Of a stretch of DNA of 64,000 nucleotides, positions 25,801-34,763 are shown one piece after another. The position numbers and the translations under genes were made by a program. Origin of the DNA: Carettochelys insculpta (Eukaryota > Chordata > Testudines > Carettochelyidae); contig NC_134137.1 in NCBI RefSeq assembly GCF_033958435.1, positions 172,745,501-172,809,500 of the forward strand, given 5' to 3'. Within the stretch, counting starts at the first letter, position 1, and each line of letters starts with the position of its first letter. The notes beneath the pieces are model-generated. The model made no database searches and was not told where the DNA came from. It saw only the letters and a list, made by a program, of their open reading frames with translations.

Positions 25801-26155
25801 ATAAAAGTGTAGTGGTGATACTTATGAGTGCCTCACCACATGTACACAATAAAAATGCTGTGTACAGTGCAAGAGTTAGGAATTGTTTGTTTAAATTTCA
25901 GTGCAAGAGGTAGTTGGAAACAGTGCTTGGCGTACTCATATTGTCTTGTCTTGTTTTGTGTTTTTTCCTGCCACAGGTTCTGTTGGGACAGAAAGCTGCT
26001 ACAGCAGTCTTTACAAGGCCTCATTCGACAACATGGCTACTTATCTACAAAAGAAGGAGGAAAGAATACAGCAGCAGCAGCAGAATAAAAGAAAAGAGTT
26101 GCAGCATGAATCTAAGAGACAAACTAAAAAGATCAAAATAAGAGACTCCTCCTAA
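1663..26155 (+). CDS. WDR4: WDR4, WD40 subunit of tRNA (guanine-N7) methyltransferase; 3' nine coding exons
   Basis: Nine exons (1663-1809, 5520-5676, 6307-6419, 10649-10709, 12933-13031, 19089-19153, 20495-20678, 22932-23001, 25977-26155) join in phase to give 357 complete codons and a TAA stop. The product matches vertebrate WDR4: blocks such as [49 protein letters not shown] and SLYKASFDN are the family's signature segments. WDR4 is a WD40 beta-propeller that binds METTL1; the pair places m7G at position 46 of a subset of tRNAs, mainly in the nucleus. Human WDR4 has about 412 residues, so roughly the first 50-60 are upstream of this window. All introns are GT-AG. The arginine of DEKIR corresponds to human Arg170, a site altered in a human growth disorder (from memory). 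The C-terminus after the propeller is a basic, glutamine-rich tail, as in mammals. No frameshift or stop interrupts it, so the gene looks functional. Confidence 0.96.
2555..3007. mobile_element. Tigger/pogo-like nonautonomous element, TA target
   Basis: It starts CAGGGTGTACTTCCG and ends with the inverted equivalent CGACCTA, and TA lies on both sides (2553-2554, 3008-3009). Just inside are GGCACCCCCAGGACCTGAG and GGACAAGAGAG, shared with the shorter 300-bp family at 9043, 23432 and 49986. The interior is GC-rich without a credible gene; the open frames here are composition artefacts. Confidence 0.65.
3601..3880. repeat. Interspersed repeat, same family as 38987-39308
   Basis: It shares the order of blocks GCCTGAGCTCTG, CTATGCTGCAATTAAACAGC, and a terminal TTAACTG..GTAG segment with the copy at 38987-39308. 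Ends are approximate. Confidence 0.5.
4150..4305. repeat. Partial TIR element (right end of GTCTACAC superfamily)
   Basis: The segment ends CATGTAGACCAGGCCTCAG, resembling the inverted GGCTNNGTCTACAC end, and holds TATAACTACA repeats. The left boundary is not defined. Confidence 0.35.
4337..5075. mobile_element. Tigger/pogo-like element with palindromic minisatellite interior
   Basis: The ends are CAGTAGACCCCCGTC and GGGGTCTACTG, flanked by TA on both sides (4335-4336 and 5076-5077), as for Tc1/mariner-class insertions. The interior is an irregular array of GGAAACTGACCAGC..GCTGGTCAGTTTCC units and CCTGTCAGGGGCAG units in both orientations. It has no transposase. The same interior unit appears in the element at 21714. 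Confidence 0.75.
5520..5676 (+). CDS. WDR4: WDR4 coding exon
   Basis: The acceptor is CCCTTTCAG and the donor GTATGT. It encodes [10 protein letters not shown] to GHLSLLLDV, including the propeller motif LVADKSGDV. Phase is 1 base in, complete codon out. Confidence 0.96.
6307..6419 (+). CDS. WDR4: WDR4 coding exon
   Basis: The acceptor (GCATCAACAG) has a weak pyrimidine tract; the donor is GTAAGT. It encodes [20 protein letters not shown] through FCLGHR and two bases of the next Glu codon. It contains the DEKIR arginine equivalent to human Arg170. Confidence 0.96.
6530..6655 (+). repeat. Old retroposon tail
   Basis: The segment GGCACAATGGGGCCATGAC followed by AGGGCTCTTAAGGAGCTAC and an AATAAATAA tail resembles a common amniote retroposon 3' end. 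The class (CR1/L3/MIR-like) is not settled. Confidence 0.35.
6967..7629. mobile_element. hAT-type nonautonomous element
   Basis: The left end CAGGGGCCTGCAACC is mirrored by GGTTGCCGATCCCTG at the right end, a hAT-type terminal repeat. The flanking 8-mers AGTTAGGG and AGCTATGG agree at six of eight positions, as expected for a decayed 8-bp duplication. GAGCCGCATGCGGCTCC near the right end is a further short palindrome. No transposase remains. Confidence 0.75.
9043..9344 (+). mobile_element. 300-bp Tigger-like MITE, copy 1
   Basis: The left end CAGCTTGAACCTCTCTAATC and right end ATTAGAGAGGTTCATCCTA are inverted repeats, with TA to the right. Internal GGCACCCTTGGGACCTGA and AGAACACTGAGAACCAGGAC are shared with the copies at 23432 and 49986. 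Confidence 0.7.
9699..10425. mobile_element. Tigger/pogo-like element with C-rich minisatellite interior
   Basis: It starts CAGTAAACCCTGG and ends GAGGGTCTACTC, flanked by TA (9697-9698 and 10426-10427). The interior (about 9750-10290) is an imperfect array built on GCACAGCCCCAGTTCAA, strongly C-rich on the + strand. The open frames across it are proline-rich artefacts. Confidence 0.72.
10649..10709 (+). CDS. WDR4: WDR4 coding exon (61 bp)
   Basis: The acceptor is CCCTTTAG and the donor GTATGT. It encodes [20 protein letters not shown] plus Gly, matching the human block that begins EFVSRI. It is too short to stand out as an open frame alone but is in phase with both neighbours. Confidence 0.95.
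12148..12443. mobile_element. TIR element, GTCTACAC superfamily
   Basis: The left end AGCGTTCGTCTACACTT and right end AGCGTAGACTTGCC are inverted; CTG flanks both sides. The interior contains TTGATTTCGCAC and GTGTAAAATCAAACC arms, resembling the copy at 56385. Confidence 0.6.
12933..13031 (+). CDS. WDR4: WDR4 coding exon
   Basis: The acceptor is CTTTTTCAG and the donor GTATGG. It encodes [20 protein letters not shown] and a lysine-rich loop ending KHDK. Both ends fall between codons. LRLWEYRSG is nearly invariant in WDR4. Confidence 0.96.
13661..13930. repeat. Partial TIR element, GTCTACAC superfamily
   Basis: It begins GGCTGTGTCTATACTACC and carries CTTCAAAGGGAGGATGG, TTTATTAATGAAGTGCTG and TTTGAAGTACC blocks, which recur in the copies at 45420, 50678 and in the palindrome at 30561. 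The right terminus is not evident. Confidence 0.5.
13932..17554. other. WDR4 intron, no recognised feature
   Basis: Unique-looking, moderately AT-rich intron sequence with only short open frames and a T-run near 16655-16678. I see no exon, repeat end or RNA gene in it. Confidence 0.6.
17555..18255 (-). mobile_element. CR1 LINE 3' fragment (RT C-terminus and 3' end)
   Basis: A 185-residue minus-strand frame (17644-18201) reads as the C-terminal part of CR1 reverse transcriptase, with [15 protein letters not shown] and [19 protein letters not shown]. The element's 3' end lies at 17555, where the + strand reads TCATAGAATCATTGAA, the inverted CR1 terminal octamer region. It is 5' truncated. The open frame across the segment indicates a fairly young insertion. 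Confidence 0.93.
19089..19153 (+). CDS. WDR4: WDR4 coding exon (65 bp)
   Basis: The acceptor is CTCCTGTCAG and the donor GTAAGA. It encodes [20 protein letters not shown] plus Asp, matching the human segment ending VALLCD. The last two bases (TG) combine with the next exon's T to give Cys where human has Gly. Confidence 0.93.
20495..20678 (+). CDS. WDR4: WDR4 coding exon with weak splice sites
   Basis: It encodes [10 protein letters not shown] through [11 protein letters not shown] and [12 protein letters not shown], clearly WDR4. The acceptor ends TTTAAAG (purine before AG) and the donor is GTTAGA, both weaker than at other exons of this gene. If intron 3' of it were retained, translation would add about 24 residues and stop near 20753. 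Confidence 0.92.
20760..21710. other. WDR4 intron segment without recognised genes
   Basis: Low-complexity and unique sequence including a 12-C run (21654-21665). No exon or mobile element boundaries are visible. Confidence 0.5.
21714..22552. mobile_element. Tigger/pogo-like element with palindromic minisatellite interior
   Basis: The ends CAGTAAATCCTCAAGTTATG and CAAGGGTTTACTG are flanked by TA on both sides (21712-21713, 22553-22554). The interior repeats GGGAAACTGACCAG and CTGGTCAGTTTCC units between GGTTCCCAGCTCCC spacers, the same building block as at 4337-5075. It is noncoding. Confidence 0.75.
22932..23001 (+). CDS. WDR4: WDR4 coding exon (70 bp)
   Basis: The acceptor is CTTTCCCAG and the donor GTGAGC. 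It encodes [20 protein letters not shown] plus MFE and the first base of a Gly codon, equivalent to the human block ending GNWAMLEG. Confidence 0.92.
23432..23742 (-). mobile_element. 300-bp Tigger-like MITE, copy 2
   Basis: It is the family of 9043-9344 in the opposite orientation. The ends CAGGTTGAACCCCTGTAATC and GAGAGATTCAACCTA are inverted, with TA at 23430-23431 and 23743-23744. Confidence 0.78.
24000..25976. other. Last WDR4 intron, no recognised feature
   Basis: AT-rich intron sequence. I see no exon-like frame with splice sites and no repeat termini. Confidence 0.5.
25977..26155 (+). CDS. WDR4: WDR4 terminal coding exon
   Basis: The acceptor is CCTGCCACAG. It encodes [20 protein letters not shown], then a charged tail with five consecutive Gln residues (CAG run near 26070) and Lys/Arg clusters, ending RDSS and TAA at 26153-26155. 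A GTT insertion-free match to the human block SSLYKATFDN fixes the frame. Confidence 0.95.
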
Positions 26156-27020
26156 TCATTACTAAACATTAACTGCACTATTTACTTGAAACTTATGCAA
26201 GAGTGAGAGAAATTGATCTAGGCACTGAATTTTTTTATTTTATTTTATTTTATTTTGTTTAAAGCAAAGTGAACAACAAGCAGTTTGTATGTCAGATACA
26301 GGATAGTTTTAATGAATCAGGTTCACTTTCTTGTCATGACATTATCCTGCTCGCAACAGATACTTTAGCGGTATATATTAGTCCCTGCCATTTTTTTCTG
26401 TCCCGGCTGTTGGAAAACTGAGTGCTGGTAATGCAGTGTTAACAGTCCAACTCAGAATATCTTTGTACTGAGTGCAGTTCTTGGAGAATGGGATTTGTCT
26501 GTCTTACTGTACTCCACATAACACTTAATTGGGGCTGGTTTCCCAAGGAAAAAAGTGTGTAATTAGAAGTTAATACCAAATATTTTAGTTTTGTTTTAGA
26601 CAGTTCATTTAATATGGCAGCCTATAAAAGGATAATCATGAAGAATTAATCTTTTGAAAAAAATATTTTAAATATGTGTATATATAAGGCTGTAACTAAA
26701 AGGCTTTTGTCACATTTATTTTTATGCTTAAACTACAGATTTTGTTATGAATTCTGCTTTAGTATGTAATCCAATACTCTTACACAGAGGAAACTCACAT
26801 TGGAAGCAGTGCAAGAATAGATTCTACATACTGTAAAGCAACAAAAGTTGTCAACCAAATCCCAGCTCCATTTGACGAAGACTGGTTTGCTGCATTCTGC
26901 CTATCCATAGAAGTGGTTTCCGAGGACCCAGTGCAGTCCTATCTTGTGTGTTCTGCTTTTTTGCGACAAAAGCTTTCATTTGACACCAGCTAAGAAATAA
27001 AAATCTTGACTAACAGTTGA
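26156..27020 (+). other. WDR4: WDR4 3' UTR
   Basis: AT-rich unique sequence follows the stop codon and includes a TTTTA tract (26229-26262). The first good polyadenylation signal is AATAAA at 26996-27001; the end is therefore estimated. Longer forms are possible. Confidence 0.6.
26996..27001 (+). promoter_or_regulatory. WDR4: Polyadenylation signal AATAAA, probably WDR4
   Basis: This is the first canonical AATAAA downstream of the WDR4 stop (about 840 bases), with GT-containing sequence following within 40 bases. Confidence 0.55.
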
Positions 27021-27639
27021 AGAAATCTTGTGGCATCCATTATGACTTCATCATACATTTATTTAGTGGTAGAGGAAAACTATCTGTATCAACACAACTT
27101 GTCTTCATGGAACATACTGTACTTCAAAGGGGATTGTAAAGCTGGGTATATAAAATCCATGTGATCCATTAAAAACATGAGAAACTGAACTGAACACCTA
27201 TCCAGTTTCTTACATGACTTACAGTAGGGGTCCAAGCCTTTTTAGTTTTAAGTACTAAAACTTGTCATGTAACCAAAATGCAAGAGATTGATGACCTACC
27301 ATGCAAAACCACTTCCATTTATTTCTGGAGTATTAGCTGTTGATCATTAACAAAACAGAACGCAGTGCTTATGTCCTTATGCTTAAAACTGCATTATCCT
27401 CTTGTTTTTATCATAGGAGCCACAATCAGGATCAGTGGGGCCCTTTTGTGCTTGTTGCTGTTCAGACTTCTTTAAAAATTGACTTTTCAAGATCACCATG
27501 TTTGAAAGTCCCACTTAAGGTGGCAGTATTAGATGCACTACTACGGAACCAGCAAATACGCTAAATTTATCTTAATGGTCTAATTTGGGTTTCTTTCCAT
27601 ATTGCTTTAAGAGTCCGCATTTTGTTATGAAAAAGCTTC

Positions 27640-28170
27640 CATTAGTGTTGGAGTGTGATGGATCATTGTCATGTGTTGGGCAGTCAGGGAAGGATTGTTG
27701 ACTTGTTTGTTCAGTGTCGTACAGAATGTGGCACTTACCCTGGGTAACTTTTGGATACCATCCTGATACAAAATTCTGGCCAATGAGAGCAGCAGTAGGA
27801 AGCCTCCAGTCAGGCTGCTTAGGTCTCTGCTGCTCCCCACCCCTGTCTGGGAGAACAGCAGCGACTGGCAATGGAGCCCGGAGCTGCTTCCTGGCCCCCA
27901 GCAGAGCCCTTGGTCTGGATCCAGACCACGGCTTGCCTGATCAGACCCACAAGGCTCAGGGCTCTGCACCCTCCACCCCACCATGGGCCAGATGCCATGG
28001 AGGAGATCTGGATGGCAGGCCGGGGGTTTCCCACCACAGTTTTAAGCTGTTTAGCATGGGGAATACATTCAGTGGTAATGTACAAGAATGGGAAATTAAA
28101 AGTGTGGTGGGGATAACCTCCTTTAGCCCCCTGCTGGTGCCTCAAGGTAAAACCAATAAGATCATGGTCC
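27640..28170. repeat. GC-rich interspersed repeat
   Basis: TTCTGGCCAATGAGAGCAGCAGTAGGAAG and the CCCGGAGCTGCTTCCTGGCC region recur in the GC-rich block at 62540-62700 (TTCTGGCCAATGGGAG). Termini are unclear; it is probably a DNA-transposon remnant. The open frames are artefacts. Confidence 0.4.
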
Positions 28171-28626
28171 GCTGACTGGGGTACTAAAGCCTGCCTAGCA
28201 TGACAAACGCTGTAGCTCTACAGACCTTACCAAGCCCCACATGTTCTCTTGGGGAAGTAGTGCACACATTTGAGGGCACAGACCATTTCCACTGGAGAAC
28301 TAGCAAACAGCTAAAATACTTGAATTCTCCAAACGTGCGGAAAAAAACTTTGGGATTAAAAATGTAGCAGATAATCAGAAAAGAATTTGAACAAAACTAC
28401 AGATGTTACGATTAAGTAGTTTCTATATGACAGGATTTTAAGTATTGTGTTAACTAACTGTCCAGGGCCACTGAAGTAGTCATATCTGTAAGGGAGGGTT
28501 GGCAGCAGTTGGTGCTCAACAAACTGCATAGCAGTTTGTGGGGGTGGGAACAGCAGAATGTCTGCTATCAACCTAAGTGTCAGTCTTATGGAACCCATAT
28601 GATACAGGGACAGCATATGTTACACT

Positions 28627-28765
28627 GACTATGTCTACACCAGAGTGTGTCAACAAAACTTGGCACTTCCACCAACAGCATTCTGCCTTTCTGGGAAGAG
28701 GAATAACGCCTTTGTTGAGAGTTTCTGTTCACAAAAGAGCTGTGTGGATGCTGCAGGGGGTTCAG
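28627..28765. repeat. Partial TIR element, GTCTACAC superfamily
   Basis: It begins GACTATGTCTACACCAGAGTG, the left terminal motif of the superfamily; the right end is not recognisable. Confidence 0.4.
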
Positions 28766-28779
28766 TGAGGTAAAGATAC

Positions 28780-29724
28780 TGAAAAACTCTGGTAGTTTAT
28801 TGGAATTTCTTGAGGGATTATTGAGCTAACATAACAAAGGCTATGGGAAGAACTACCAGGAAAGCAACATGAGAATAGATCTAGGTAAGGAGGTTTCTCC
28901 CAGCACCAGGCCCTATCAGTGTGGGGACCAGAAGGGCCATTTTGCCTGGCCCTCAGGTGACAAAGGGGCCTAAAATTTTGACATTTTTTTATCAAGTCAT
29001 TTTCATTTATTATACACCTTGCAGTTTTAACAGACAACAAAAGAAGCTCTATATACCTGCAAAAATTGATTAAAATCATTATGGAACATCAGGCCTTTGC
29101 CAATTTTGTGGTCACATCCAAGTTTTCATCTGTGTGGTTGGAGACGTAGCTTCTGTGATTAGCGATTCTATGTTATGAAACACTGTTTATAATCTTTGTG
29201 TAGTTTAGAGATTTTGAAAGTGGTAGTTAATTCTGTTACTGTAAAGTGATTTTGCTTGGTCTGAGGGTGAGTTTAACCTTTAAATTAGAGATTTAACTCT
29301 GCATAATAGATTTTTGTATTCCTTTTTTTTTTCTGTCTTTGTATACAATAACCATACCATGCTCAGCTGTAGGCTACCTCTTCATCCAGTTTTAGATTCA
29401 CTTTTAAAGGCTTTTTTGTGACAATAAACTTTTAATTCTACTCATGTTATTTCTCATCTGGCAATTGCCCCATGTGCATATTCATAACAATGCACCAGTT
29501 ATTCGAGGAATTTAATAATGGGAACATGTTAGCATACAAAATTTCAAGACTTCGAAGTAAGGCTATGCGGGCCGTAGTAAATAACACCCCCATACTGTTA
29601 TATAATATTCATTGTGAAATATATACAATTAAAATTTTGTATAACGAATAACCTTTAGCAAATTAATGTATTATGTGTCACTGTTGGTTTTAAAAGAACC
29701 TCTTTATGAAAATGAAGCTAAGAT
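28780..29724. other. Intergenic, no recognised gene
   Basis: AT-rich sequence between repeats. No credible open frame or repeat terminus is visible. Confidence 0.5.
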
Positions 29725-32451
29725 TTGAAAATGGTGCAAATAAGAGAGGGTGAAAGCAAGAGCAAAACAGCAGTTGAGAGTTTAAAGCCCATAACATCAT
29801 TTCTTATAGGAAAGATGCGTCAGCCATTAGATGGTGACCATACTGACAGTGACACTTCCAGTTCTGCCAATGAAAACTTCGTACCCACAAATATTTCAGT
29901 GCCACTGCCTCAAAATGAGGAAGTCCTTAATCAAGACACAGAAATGCCAACAGGAGCGATAAATGCAGAATCAATGTGCAGTTGAGTTGAGCAAGAACTT
30001 ATGACTAGCATAGGACACAATGTGACAGTGACTTCAGAACCTGATGCTGTCATTTCTTAAAGTTAGCTTTCAGATTCCAAATAACATACTGAAAGATGCT
30101 GAAAATCGTGCTTTCCCACTCAGCAGCGACAAAAATTCTCCAAATAGAGAGCTATGCAAGAGACTGGTCTGTGCACCTTGTTTCATTTTTAATGGTAATA
30201 CCTCAAATGCATCAGTACTGTCTGATCCATGCAGCTGGAGCATCAGTACAGGTTGGAGGAAGTTGAAAAGTCGAATACTTTTGCATGTAACTTCAGTATC
30301 GCATAAAGATAACTTACGTTGGCATTAACTGACAGTTCAGTTGAAAACTTACTCTTGAGTGAAATAAATACAGAAACTGATAACTGAGGGGGAACCTCCA
30401 TGAATGCATATTGAATGTCATTTTTTTTCTTTCTGAACAGGTATGGAGTTTGTTTGGTTCCAGTCAATATATCTATGACCCTACAAATGGAACCTTTCTT
30501 GGTATACCTGAACTTGTTAGCAAGTACGACCCACTTTTATCAGGCCACTTAAGTGTCTTTAGCCATGTCTACACGTGCCCCAAACTTCGAAATGGCCATG
30601 CAAATGGCCATTTCGAAGTTTACTAATGAAGCGCTGAAATGCATATTCAGTGCTTCATTAGCATGCGGGCGGCTGCGGCGCTTCGAAATTGATGTGCCTC
30701 GCCGCCGCGCGGCTCGTCCCAACGGGGCTCCTTTTCGAAAGGACCCCGCCTACTTCGAAGTCCCCTTATTCCCATGAGCTCATAGGAATAAGGGGACTTC
30801 GAAGTAGGCGGGGTTCTTTCGAAAAGGTGCCCTGTCGGGACAAGCCGCATGGCGGCGAGGCACATCAATTTCGAAGCGCCGCGGCCGCCCGCATGCTAAC
30901 GAAGCGCTGAATATGCATTTCAGCGCTTCATTAGTAAACTTCGAAATGGCCATTTGCGTGGCCATTTCGAAGTTTGGGGCACGTGTAGACGTAGCCTTTG
31001 TGAATCACAAGAGAGGGGAAAACACATGCAAATCTGTTATCTGTCTACTAGAATACAAAACGAGTTTATTGAGCTGTGTGGGACGTTTGTGCAAACAACA
31101 ATTCTTGAAGAGATATGATGTAATGAAATACTTCTCAATTAATATTGATGCAACTATGCTGTTCGATATTGGTTGTTCAATATGTTACAATTGCAGAAAG
31201 TTCAAAGATTTCAATTGAAGAATGATTAATTTTGTTTGATAATTTCACGAAAGAGAAAAACTGGAAAAGGAATCACTGGAAGGCTTCAAGTTTTCAAGCC
31301 TCCATTGGCCTAGCTTGTGACAATGGATCCTATATGGCTGGGAAGTACAACACAGTACAAAGCAGTCCTTCTTGAGCAAAATCCAAAAGGTACTTTCCCC
31401 AGTTGCGGCAATCACACACTAAATCTTGTTGGGGTTGATTGTGCTGAATCATGGAAGGAAGCAGTCACGTACTTTGGAGCAATCCACCAATTGTACAGTC
31501 TCTTCAACAGCAGTCCTTAAACGTGGGAAATTCTGAAGAAGCATCTGCCTGTTTCCCTTCACAGCACGTCATCAACGAGATGATTAGCATGAATTGATGG
31601 CATTAAACCAGTTGCACAGCATTTGGAGTCTGAGAAAAGTTTTAAGTGAGCTTGATTCTCTTATTCTTACAGCACAGTCTCTCACTGAGCTTAAGTCAAT
31701 TCAGAAGTATACATCCAAATTTGAATGCATTTTAAAGTTGTCCATGTGGATAAAGTTCCTAAAAATGGTCCCCAAAACCAATCTTGTAACTGAAGCATTC
31801 AGTGCTACACTAGGTGTCGAGAGGGATAACACTGAATGATGACTGAAAGAGTCCAGATCAGTAGCACGGGGTATTGATGTGTCCATCCGAGTTTTTCACC
31901 AATCACATCCTAATAAATCTCATGGAGAAAGGCACTGTCAGGTCAATGTTTTATTTTTTAGTATTGACTCCATCAAATCTGGTCTTACATATGAGTTTGA
32001 GTTACTGTGACAACTATGTATCCCTTTTGGATTAGAGAATTAAGTGATGAAGATCTATATTTAGCAGCTAAACAGTTTCAACAAAGGTACAACAATGACA
32101 TTTCAAGAGATATCTGTGACAAGATTGTCTTCCTAAAATGTATACATTCCACCGCCTTTAAAATGGACTACAAGCCAAAAGAACTGCTTCTAGAAATATT
32201 CAATATCAACCTGTTGACTATTTTGTAACATCACTCTTGCATTACATATTTTTCAGTCTCCCTGCATCAGTGGCTTCAGGTGGGTGAACAGTCAACGTCT
32301 TAAAATGAGTAAAGAACTATCTACAATGGGACAATAATGTTTGAATGGCTCACAGTGCTTAATGTTAAGTGATCTTCAACATAAATTAGATTTTTCTTCA
32401 ATTATAAATGAATTTGCACACAGTGAAGCCAGAAAAGCATTCCTAAAATGA
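29725..32451 (+). pseudogene. Decayed hAT transposase (ZMYM1-like), interrupted by a fold-back element
   Basis: Fragments in several frames follow the order of a hAT transposase of the type annotated as zinc finger MYM-type protein 1-like. N-terminal low-complexity text (29731-29985) comes first. Next is a cysteine-rich segment with LCKRLVCAPCFIF (about 30155-30190), then YIDPTNG-like text with GTFLGIPELVSKYDPLL (30500-30540) and IQNEFIELCGTFVQ-like text (31050-31100). A catalytic-core-like CDNGSYMAGKYNTVQ follows near 31318-31360, then HTLNLVGVDCAESWKEAVTY. The hAT dimerisation end SSIINEFAHSEARKAFLK and a stop close it at about 32395-32451. Multiple frameshifts and stops, plus the 436-bp palindrome at 30561, make it dead. 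Terminal repeats were not located. Confidence 0.75.
30561..30996. mobile_element. 436-bp fold-back (palindromic) TIR element inside the hAT relic
   Basis: Two arms of 218 bases are near-perfect inverted copies meeting at GAGCTC (30776-30781), exactly the midpoint, with no spacer. The outer ends are AGCCATGTCTACACGTG and CACGTGTAGACGTAGCC, and TTT flanks both sides (30558-30560, 30997-30999). TTCGAA occurs many times. The short frames here are mirror images of each other and are not genes. The hAT coding text continues on both sides, so this inserted into it. Confidence 0.9.
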
Positions 32452-32974
32452 AGAGTTTTGCTTGCAGTGAAAACTCACCAAGTTAAATTTTTAATATACG
32501 TTCTAGTACTGTAATGACTTAATTGTTAATAAATACATGTCTCAAGTGTTTGTTTTCATATATTCTTTTGATTTTAGTATGACCCTGTGGATGAGAAGCT
32601 GGATATGTCAGGCATTTGGGTCTGGGCTGGGGTCTCTAAATGCAAAATGGCTCAAGCCTCTGTCATTCTCTGAGAGGGTCTGCCCAGAACAAAAGTGAAA
32701 GGGAGTGGAATAAACTGTTGGCTTCAAGGATCCTGTCTTCAAAGAAGATTCAAGCTTGTTTAGCCAAGCTAAGAGCCTGGAGATCAAAGCTACTAAAGAG
32801 TTAAGTGCTTCTGAGGCAGGAAGATGTGTCTAGTGAGACAGATTGACAGAGAGATGTTCCTTGGAGTGTCAAAAGGAGGCTTTCCCAGGCTCTGGGAATG
32901 GTCCCCCAGTGCATTCAGTCTGTTTGGGTATTTTCTCTTCAATGCTTTTGTGCTAAAGGAGGTTGTCTTTTTTT

Positions 32975-33152
32975 CTAAATTAACCACTTTAAAGACTAAC
33001 AATACTTTATTAGGTGGTGAGCTTTCTTGGGGCAGACCCACTTCCTCAAATCTTCCTCACCTAATAAATTATTTTGTTAGTCTTTAAACTGCTACATGAC
33101 CGCCGGTTTGTTTTGTTAGAATACAGACTAGTACCTCTCTGTTACTAAATTA
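32975..33152 (-). mobile_element. Penelope-like repeat with hammerhead-like core, copy 1 (diverged)
   Basis: It contains TTAAAGACTAACAATACTTT and an inverted AAAGTTAGTCTTT-type partner (33079-33090). On the minus strand TTGAGGAAGTGGGTCTGCCC precedes AAGAAAGC, a diverged form of the core seen in the copies at 34551 and 41717. Confidence 0.5.
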
Positions 33153-33199
33153 ACCACTGTCATTGTTCTGACAAGGAACAGAACTGCAAGGTCTAAGCC

Positions 33200-34550
33200 T
33201 GAACCAAATCTACTTCAGGCTTCCTGTACTCTATGAGAAGGTTGTGGTGGATTTTCCCCCTTGCAGCCAGTTGGTGGTGAAAGGCCCAGGATATGCCATA
33301 TCAGTTGGTGTCAGTGGAGCAATATATCCAGCAACTGACCCCACAGTGTGTCTGACTCTGGCTTTTATTCGCTCCTCTGGCTTATCTGAAGTTCCTTTTG
33401 TCAAAGATTTTCTCAATGTCTCCAGCATGAACTCAAACGATTGGTACTTTCAGGAGGATGCAAATTTTTGGAGCAGAAACTAGAGACTGAATATTACAGA
33501 ATTGTGGAGAAATTCTGGGAACTGAAGCTCTGGAGAGGTGCCATACATGGTATTGTTTCATGTACTGTATACTGCGTAATAACATGAAAACATTCCGTGC
33601 TTGTATAACTGAACTGGCTAGTAAGAAAACTATTTACAGAGATGCTGCAACTGCAGTGAGCATTTTAGCTCTACGTGACAGTGTCTCTTCCTGCTGCCTC
33701 CTCCAAAGTTCACTCTCTTCACTCCTGCCCCACGTTCTCCTTCCAAGTTCCATCCTGGTTGCTACAGTCATGCATCTTCTAAAGGGCTGAAGATTTGGTT
33801 GCACAAGGAGTTTTTAACATCAGAAGGGAGGACAGCTTCTTTCCCCCCTATTTAACATAAAGGGATTCAACTTTAACATTCCAAACCGTCTATTTCAGTT
33901 TTTGTAACGTGTCCAAGTTACTGTAGTTCTATCAGAGATCCTGGTGCAAACAGCTTTTCCAATAGCTGGAATGTAATATGGGTCACTGCAGGGAGAGATT
34001 AATGAAAAGGCCGCATTGGGATACTTGATAGTTGTAGTGACTAACGGCAGATTATTCCACTACACAAGTGTTTGATAGGTCTGCATATTTTCTGTCTTCT
34101 CCTCTTTCTTGTTTGTTTCTCTCTGTGTAGTTATCTAGACCACACTTAGCACGTGGGCTTTTAAACTACTTCAGGGTGGTAAATGTGGGTGATTGCTTTG
34201 GTTTACATCTTGGCTTGGAATGCTGGGACTAAAGCGTAACTTAATGTCCAAAATAAACAGGGGCATGTGACGTGTGGCAGAGTTTTCTAACAGAACCATT
34301 TATCCCAAGAAACATTTTTACAGTTAAATAGACCAGGACTGCACTGCTTTGTGTATACCAGCCCCTCAGTCCTTGGATCATGCTGATAGTTAGGATAGTG
34401 GTTTATTGCTTTGCTGTGCTTGACCAGAAGCTTTCTCGTAAAACTGTAGTTCAGTTCCTGTATTTATACTGTACAACATTAAAGGCCTGACTGTAGTATG
34501 GATCACTGTTCTCTAGTAAGTAGAATAAAATCAAATACAGAAGATTGACG
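33200..34550. other. Intergenic, no recognised gene
   Basis: Mixed sequence with short frames only. I see no gene, RNA or repeat boundary. Confidence 0.5.
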
Positions 34551-34763
34551 TCAGTGGAAGGTAGCCATGTTAGTCTGGATCTCCAAAAGCAACGAGGGGT
34601 CCTGTGGCACCTTATAGACTAACAGAAAGGTATGAGCATGAGCTTTCATGGGCAAAGACCCACTTCGTCAGATGCAGGTGAGCGGGTCTTTGCCCACAAA
34701 AGCTCATGCTCATACGTTTCTGTTAGTCTATAAGGTGACACCGGACCTCTCGTTGCTTTTTTA
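34551..34763 (-). mobile_element. Penelope-like repeat with hammerhead-like core, copy 2
   Basis: It carries the family blocks GTAGCCATGTTAGTCTGGAT and GTGGCACCTTATAGACTAAC, then an inverted half ending GTTAGTCTATAAGGTG. The minus strand of 34634-34671 reads CTGACGA, A, GTGGG-TCTTTG-CCCAT hairpin, GAAAGC, TCAT, GCTC. Class is inferred from memory of similar vertebrate repeats. Confidence 0.6.

Noticed and set aside
30647..30965. Mirror-image frames on both strands
   Set aside because: They arise because the DNA is a palindrome, so each frame is read twice; no gene.
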